This document shows, one piece after another, positions 57,115-64,000 of a stretch of DNA of 64,000 bases (position 1 is the stretch's first letter; every line of letters starts with the position of its first letter). The stretch is taken from contig OY829537.1 of the NCBI GenBank assembly GCA_963691705.1, positions 23,126,078-23,190,077 of the forward strand, given 5' to 3'. The notes below the pieces were generated by a model. It made no database searches. It was given only the letters and a program-made list of their open reading frames with translations, and had not been told where the DNA came from. Both the position numbers and the translations under genes were made by a program. This DNA comes from Viola odorata (lineage: Eukaryota; Streptophyta; Magnoliopsida; Malpighiales; Violaceae).

Positions 57115-57570
57115 CAAAGTTAACCGAACTATTTTTTCAATTTCGAGAATTTCGAGTTCGACTCAGTAATTCATAATTAAAATTCGGCAAACTGAATTTC
57201 TCGAATTCTATATTAGAGTCTAGACATGAATAACTAATTAATTGACCAATAAATAAGAAAATGTTTGTGCTAAGAATGATCATTGCTACAATCATTGACA
57301 TTATAACCTTAATTAAGTTTATCATATCATGTTTTGTATCAAAATATAATTACATCAAAGTCTTACACATATTTGCTCACTTTACACGTTATAACATCAA
57401 TTTCGGTTAATTCGGTAATTGAATAACGAACTAAATTTATTTCAAGAATTCAGTTCGATAGTTATAATTTATCAATTATGTTCGGTAATTAATATTTGGT
57501 AATTCGGCTAACCGATTACTGAACTAAAATTACTAAAATTTATGGAACCGAACCAAATAACCACCCCTAA
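57115..57570. mobile_element. hAT-like MITE remnant
   Basis: The DNA is rich in AATTCGG/CCGAAT in both orientations and ends GAACCGAACCAAATAACCACCCCTAA, a common end of plant hAT MITEs. The other terminus and a target duplication are not seen. Confidence 0.5.
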
Positions 57571-58964
57571 CCTATTGCTTAACCAAAGGATAAACTATCA
57601 TAATCATGTTCTGGATGTCTGTGTTTATACATATCTTGGCGATATAGCCAATCAGGAGAGACGAAAAATTGGGTCACTGATTTTTAATTAATTAAAGTAA
57701 TTGATTTCGTGGATCTCTTTCTTAAACTGATTCTGATAGCAAAACGACTTTGTTGGTTACGTCGGCAAAAGCCAAACACATTGAAAGATTATTATGGGTT
57801 CAATTCCACTAATAACACATCGTCATTAAGTTAGGACCATCATGCAGAATTTTTCTATCACTTTAAGAAGCCCATCTATCTTTTACGATATGCTCTCACT
57901 CTTAGTCTCAATTGGTACATAAATATCAGATTAATAAAGTTAGAAAATTTTAGAATTTATATTGCAAACTTTTAAACTATAGAGGTCAAAAATAAAATAT
58001 TTTATAAACTAATTGATATTTTATGTGGTTTATTTTTAAAAATTCAAATGAAATAGTAATAAATTGTAAAAAAAAAGGACAAAAATGTAACAAATAAGGA
58101 AAGATTTAATAAAAAACAATAATATTGTACTCGTGTATATGCACAAAGCTCAATATATGGGAAATATAGAAAGATAATTATCTCTCTATTTATTATTTAA
58201 GTAATATATAAATAATAAATGATCCTATCATAGTGTCATTTAATTAGCAATTGCTGTTACGTAAGAAACGACAAAAGAGTTTCATGTCGTTCGACACGAA
58301 CGACTACATAAATAATTAAATTAAATTAAATTACATAATAATAATTATTAAAATTATAAATCATAAAATAAAATTCCAACGTTACATCTTCAAGACTCAC
58401 TTGAACAACAACAGGACAAGCATTTGATAGTGCATATTAAAGTCCCTGGCCGGCACCCAAAACTAAAGGTATTCATCATAAGTTTAACTGGTTAAGGATG
58501 AAAATGGAACTCAAAACTGTGGGAGGACCAAAAAAGAAAGAATAAATCACACACGTACCGCAAATGAATGCTCATTGTGAGGATTCCACATCAGCTGCCG
58601 CTGACCACTTAAAACCAGGATGTGAAGCTTTCCACCCATCCTTACCAAACACCTGGGGAGTAGATTTTCTACTTGGGAAATGACTTTCCCAATAGAACCA
58701 AAGGGCCAAACACCACTTTAATCAGCCAGTAGACTGGATAATCGCGTAGAAAACAAAAGAAAAATAAAATAAAATTCAAACACTAGGCCAGCTAGGAAGT
58801 TTCAAAATAATTTTTAGTGTGGGGCTTGAAGCCCAAAAAGGGAATGGGACAAGAGGTCCAAGAAACTATAGCCCAATTTCAGGCAACAGGCAAGAAATAA
58901 AAGAGAAATTAAACGACCATTTAAGCGGGTAGAGGAAAACAGACAACAGTCACAATTAGCAAAT
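57571..58964. other. intergenic DNA upstream of the UBE3D-like gene
   Basis: No supported gene. Around 58560-58740 a TTACCAAACACC and GCCAAACACCAC rich segment looks like another small MITE terminus. Confidence 0.45.
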
Positions 58965-61475
58965 ATGATGTCCTCTTCAAACCCTAGAAATTGGCGGTTC
59001 ACATGGGAAGCTCACTCTCACACGCCAACGCTTAAGCTCTTCCTCTTCAATGGCGGAGCAAGCCCTTCAATTCACTGCAACACCTCTCTCTCCGTCCAGT
59101 TACTCCCATCGCAGTCCCACCTCCTGGTGACCTGGCTCGAAACGCATCAAACCGGTGACGTCGACGTCGACGACACCAAAGTCTCGCTAAGAGTTCCAAT
59201 CCCCATGGTTTTAATCGATCCGGACTCTCTACTGCATTTCAGGGCTTTAGATGATCACATTGAGGTCAAGCTCGCGCTCCTCCTCCCCGTTGATCATCCT
59301 ATCGTTTCAAGCCTCAATCCTGTTTCGGACTTGGTCACACCGCTAGTTATGGACTGCGGTGAGGTTACTAATTATTGCTGAGGGTGTTGTTTTTGGCATT
59401 TTTGTGAAACTCTATTAATGTGTGTTGGTTTTCTATTTTTTAGATTTGAAGGAGTTGTCTTCCAGAGAAGAAGTTGATTTTTACTGCAGAAGATGCTCGG
59501 CTCGGTTGACGAGAAGTCCTCTTAGGTATTAATTAATAGATTTACGCGATCCTAGTGTCTTTTTTACCCCTAGCTTTACAAACGTAATTAACTTTTAAAA
59601 AAAATCTTGGAACTTTGAATTTTCATGTAGAAATTTTGTGGAAATGCCATCTGTGAACTGGCATGAGGTGGCAGATAATTGGTTTGGAGGGTGTTGTTGT
59701 TCATTTGGAGGTGTAAGTGAGAAATTAGTGAATAAGTATGCACATTCTTATGCATGCAAAAAGGGTGTGTGTTCATTGAGTTCTACAGCTGTTACAATCT
59801 ACAACGATGATCTCATTGGGTGTGAATTCTCTGACTCCGACAGCCAAAAAGATAACGAATCTGAACCGCATTTTGATTGTGAAAATGGAGCAAGCAAAGA
59901 AAGCTTGGTGACATCTGGAATGAATCATGGAAGCATTGAACAGTGTGGAAAAGTGCATGGCCTTAATGAGAAACTGAGGTGTTTGGATATCAATTCTGAA
60001 AACCTTGATGAAAATCTTAATTGTGCGGCTACGGGGTTAGAGGTTGACAGTGGTAGATCATATTGTGCAGTGCAAACTTCATCTGAATGTGAAAATGTGC
60101 CATCAAGTCCTAGATGTTGTCATTCAACATTTTGTAGAGGAGATGATGAAGTTAGCACACCTTCTGTGGAAGACCAAAAAACTACAAAAGCTGCAGAGCT
60201 CATGGAAAATCAGAGATCTTTTCTTAATGGTTTTCTTGGGAATGCTTTCATGGCTAGGTCCTATAATCTCTCTACAGATATTATGTGGAAGCAATATGTC
60301 TGCCCTCAGTGCTCATCTCTTCTTGGAGCTTATCCTTGTGCTAATAATGATGTGCCAGTTGATGCTGGAGTTAGACTATTAAAATGCTACATTTCCACTT
60401 CTTCGTCAGTTGATGGGCCAGATGATTTGTTTAGGTAAGGAATGGTGTAGTATTTTTCTCCTACTATCATTGAGATTCACTTGAGATTTTCCAATTACGA
60501 AACCAAAGAAAAGGAAGTGAACTGAAGGTGTATATGAGATGTGGTGGTTTCAAACCTTTGATTAATTATTTGCTCATAATGAACAGGACTTACACACTGG
60601 AAAAGATGTTTTCAAATCAGCTGGTGGAAAGTGCACAAGATGAATTATCATTCCGGACTTTGGTCAGGGATCTGGCTACCAAATCTCCTCTATTGCAAGT
60701 TGTTCTTCTAAACCCAAATTCATGGAGCTGCAGTGGTTATTGTTCGGAAACTGAGAGCATTGTTGAATCTGCTTCAAAGCCAGATCTACAACCTGTAATC
60801 AAGGTTCTGTTTTCTGATTGTAGGCACCCTACTGAATCTCAATCAAGGTTAGTCCCTCAACTAGGGACTTCGTTTTTTTCATGTGCTTGTTTCACTTTCT
60901 AATACCTGATAAAACTTTTTTTTTTGTATTCTTGAGCATGGGGATACTGAATGCTGATAGATAAACTAACTTGAATAAACTCCTTTCTAGATTCTTAATT
61001 ACCCTGAGTAATACTTCAATGACTTTGTGGGTTGTTTGACAATGGTAGAAATTATTATAACTTCTAGTTTGATAATTTCTCAACAGTTCTTGTTTCCTTT
61101 TAATGTCCACCTACATATCATAAAATTATCCTTTCCCGGAAACCCAGGAATTAGATATGTCCTAACTCGCATGATAGTGTTTCATATAAGACAAAGGGGT
61201 TGGAAGGCATTGCGTGATGCAAATTTTTGTCTGTACCTTTTAAAGATTCTTTCTGAAATACTTGCTCCTAAATTTTTTCAAACGTAGTAAAAAGAGTATT
61301 ATGAATTCTATCCAGGATGTTAGGAGACTGGGATACAAAGAAACTAGCGGATGAAGTTTACATGTTGATGCATCTGGTAGAAGAGTTGATTGAAACAATG
61401 TCATCTGCAAAAGATGTGCTTCCACCCTCTTGCACTTTTCTCCACGGTCTATCCTTGTCATCCATGCTGAGGTAA
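58965..61475 (+). CDS. UBE3D-like (HECT_2 family) E2-binding E3 ligase candidate
   Basis: Exons 58965-59358, 59444-59525, 59631-60434, 60587-60847 and 61316-61475, each joined by GT..AG with matching phase, give 566 aa. Exon 1 encodes a beta-rich N-terminus (WRFTWEAHSHTP). Exons 2-3 carry the Cys motif DFYCRRCSARL, then VEMPSVNWHEVADNWFG with CCCSFGG, an acidic low-complexity stretch, and YVCPQCSSLLGAYPC. Exon 4 has VVLLNPNSWSCSG. Paired CxxC motifs around an MPS-NW-x-E-x-x-x-x-W block match the HECT-like E2-binding proteins (UBE3D), which bind E2 enzymes and ubiquitinate cyclins in animals. The plant role is unclear. The end is uncertain: the stop codon overlaps a perfect donor AG|GTAACA (61472), and earlier exons also end in AG|GT, so a further exon may exist. 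Confidence 0.7.
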
Positions 61476-62104
61476 CAATCCCTTGTTTAACTATTCACAA
61501 TTTTGTTGGATGTAACTGAAGATGGCATCAATTGGTGAAACTTTCGCATTTACTATGGAGGACAAGAATTGCCTTGCTCAAGTATGTTGAAAGCCAACCT
61601 TTTCATGTTGCTATCAAATATGTTGAAAGCCCAACCTTTCATGTTGCTATTATTTAGAAGAGACTTGAGACACCGAGCGACTAGGAAGCTTAGGTGCTCT
61701 TGGGCAATAGATAATGTTATCTAGTAGGTCTGAGGAAATTGGAACAGATTGTTTTCATCTATGTGAGGAAATGGTAAGTTGCAAGAGAAGCATTTTTCTT
61801 ATTAATAGACTTCTTTGTAAATAAAACTCAGAAGATAATATCAAATAACCTTTGTATTTCTGAAGATTGGTATGAGTATTTGGATATTGATGGTGTGAAT
61901 CTGAAGTATGAGAAGTAACTATTCAATTCATTGTTTTCGTTCGACGCGTTCATTTTTCTTAATATACATTCAGTGTCCTCCTTACTGGCTTTGTGTTTAT
62001 CGTTTATCATGTTCAATTTCTTCGAAATTTTTAGTGCGTTAATTGTTCTTGTGCAAGTTACATATTCTTGTTATGAGGATTATGTGAAAGTTTCCACAAA
62101 ATTG

Positions 62105-64000
62105 CAGGTATAAAAAGTTACACCTTTTTTTGGTGATTGGATCATAACACTTGTAACCTTTTTGAGTAGGGCAGTATCCCAAAAATATACACTTTACTGC
62201 TCTCAGTTCTAATTTATTCCTAAGAGGTTGATGAACATGGACATAGGCTGTGCACCCAAATATCCTAGGAATAAGACCATTTGTAGTTCTGAAATGTGGA
62301 TAGAAAGAGTTTAGGACAGTCACAGGGCTTTTGTTTCCCAAAATAGATGGCAATCTATTAATCATGTATGTAGCAGGAAGAACTGCTTCTCCCCAATAGG
62401 CCTTGGGAACATTTCCTTGAAATAATAAAGCTCTAGTGGAATTAAGAATGTGTCCATTTTTCCTTTCTGCAATTCCATTCTGTTGAGGTGTATAGACATA
62501 GGATGATTCATGAATAATTCCTTATGACTGGAAATATAAGGAAAGAGTATTATTAAAATAATCTCTATCATTGTTTGTCCTAAAGCACTTAATCTTAACT
62601 CCAAATTGGTTTTGGATCATAGAATGGAAGTGAGGAATAATGTTACTCACATCAGATTTTTGTTTGAGTAAGAAGACCCATGTGACCTAATCATCAATCA
62701 AAGTAACAAACCAGCGAGAGCTAGAAAAATGTAGAAAAATGTTTGGAATCACAGATGGTCCCCATATATCACTATGAATCAATTGGAAAGGTTGAGAACT
62801 TCTCTTATTACTTATAGGAAAAGTTACACGAGTATGTTTTGTAAGTTCACAGGCCTCACAATGAAATGATTCTGTATCTATTCCTAGAAATAGGTGAGGA
62901 AACATAACTTTTAGAACTTTAAAGGATGGATGACCTAAACGCAAATTATGTAACCAAATGGTTTCCTTACTTGTGAAGCTTTATTTTTGACCTCTGGAGT
63001 GACTTCTAGTTGTTATAAGCCATGCCACTCCTTAGCCAATCCAATCCTTCTCCTCGTTTTTTGGTCCTGAAAGGTACAATGTGTGGGAAGAAATATAGCA
63101 CAATAATTGACATCATTGGTGAGTCTGTGGATAGAAATGAGATTAGCTTTAAGAATGGTAGTAGGTGTGACTTGTATGTCACTAGTACCCGCCACAGTGA
63201 CTAGGGAGCCATTTGCAACAATAACTTTTCTATTGCTTGGACAGGGTGTAGTTGTGAATTTTTTTAGATGTGTAGGTTATGTGGTGTGAGGTACCTGAGT
63301 CTATCAGCTAAGTATTCTTATAACATTGTTTTTGAACACTTAAACCAGAAGGGAATGTAGTTATACTTGTCGGGTTGAGAATGAGGTTGTTGCTACTCCT
63401 GTTGGCTTTGTATTTAGTAAATCCAACAACTGGTTGAATCCTTCTGCAGTACCTACTGTGACCGCTTCTGCCATTCTGGCTTGGGGCTTTTGCCAACACC
63501 CTTTGTTTCCTAGCTCTCTATGTAGGTTCACCAAAGATCGTCTCTATTATTCCTCCATTGTCCTTCTTTATGCTGATCACATCTCTCTTTCTTCTAATTG
63601 TTAGTTTTAACAGTTGATATGATAAATGGGGAGTAAGAGAAAAAAGAGGACAAATAAGTGGTAATAATAATGGAGGTTGAGATGATCAGGAGGGAAAAAT
63701 TAAATACGAACCTTCAACAATGAAAGTTGAATTTTAAATAGACACAAAATTGCAGCAATGAAGGCTGCCCAAAAAAAAGGATAATCTTCAAAGAATTTCC
63801 TATAACTCTGATTTTGTTTCTCATGTTAAGAAATCTAGGGCTTAAAAAATGAGACTGAATGATAGGAGGAAACAATTCTGTGATTGCTTCATTAATTTTC
63901 TAAACATGTTACATATATGCATTTACAGCAGGCTAAATAACATGACCAACAGCTGTCAATGTTGGCTACTGTCCAACTTGGCTGCTGTCCAAGTGTCAAT
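62105..64000 (-). mobile_element. Copia D: decayed copia retrotransposon fragment at the window edge
   Basis: Minus-strand copia protease, GAG pre-integrase and integrase remnants run from about 63310 to 62110. Upstream text to 64000 may be gag/leader or LTR. The element continues beyond the window. The left limit is where integrase similarity stops and is not a defined LTR end. Confidence 0.7.
62110..63310 (-). pseudogene. Copia D protease and integrase remnant
   Basis: The minus strand reads LIDSGTSHHIT (protease, about 63300-63270), NLISIHRLTND, RLGHPSFKVL with CEACELTKHTR (integrase zinc region), IHSDIWGPS (first catalytic Asp), TPQQNGIAERKNGH (catalytic Glu), INRLPS and FLGYCPTQKGYKCYDP. 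The blocks lie in different frames with stops, so it is inactive. It lies just downstream of the UBE3D-like gene on the opposite strand. Confidence 0.82.

Overview
This is a nuclear window from a flowering plant, most likely a eudicot. The evidence is AT-rich intergenic DNA, spliced genes with GT..AG introns, a eukaryotic tRNA gene, a plant group C MAP kinase, a group S1 bZIP gene with its SC-type upstream ORF, and plant-specific Ty1/copia, Tat/Ogre, MULE, hAT and PIF/Harbinger elements. I cannot name the species.

Layout: 1-3.9 kb is intergenic. It holds a 1.26-kb fold-back element with Mutator-like features (750-2010) and a tRNA-His gene (2279-2350). About 31 kb (3895-34908) is one Russian-doll block of retrotransposons. 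Copia A (+ strand) has LTRs at 3895-4310 and 34474-34908. Copia B (- strand, LTRs 4884-5122 and 33054-33292) sits in its gag. An Ogre/Tat Ty3-gypsy element (- strand, 23.8 kb, LTRs 6988-11771 and 26800-30753) sits in the pol of Copia B. A 1.03-kb hAT-type non-autonomous element (10622-11655) sits in the left Ogre LTR. Target-site duplications (TSDs) are visible at every level: ATATT, AAACA/AAGCA, ATAAC and AGTGATAG. LTR divergence by eye falls from the outer to the inner element, as nesting predicts.

The gene-bearing part starts at about 36.5 kb. A two-exon MPK7-like MAP kinase (37054-39446) is followed by a 4.7-kb AT-rich spacer. Next is a single-exon S1-group bZIP gene (44760-45239). Its long leader carries a conserved sucrose-control (SC) uORF with an unusual 37-bp tandem duplication at its 3' end. 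A 5'-truncated LINE tail follows. From 47.7 to 56.8 kb there is a second nest: a decayed hAT transposase split by a 6.3-kb PIF/Harbinger element, whose own transposase is split by a 1.5-kb insertion. At 58965-61475 there is a multi-exon gene resembling UBE3D (HECT-like E2-binding E3). The right edge (62.1-64.0 kb) is a decayed minus-strand copia pol fragment that runs out of the window.

The three host genes look functionally unrelated: MAPK signalling, sugar-regulated transcription and probably ubiquitination. No operon, CRISPR or prokaryotic system is present. The most unusual items are the altered SC-uORF, the duplicated zinc-knuckle module in the Ogre gag, the Ogre intron with preserved reading phase, the Ogre 3' minisatellites, and the two independent three- to four-level nests. 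I did not find an undescribed defence or metabolic system.
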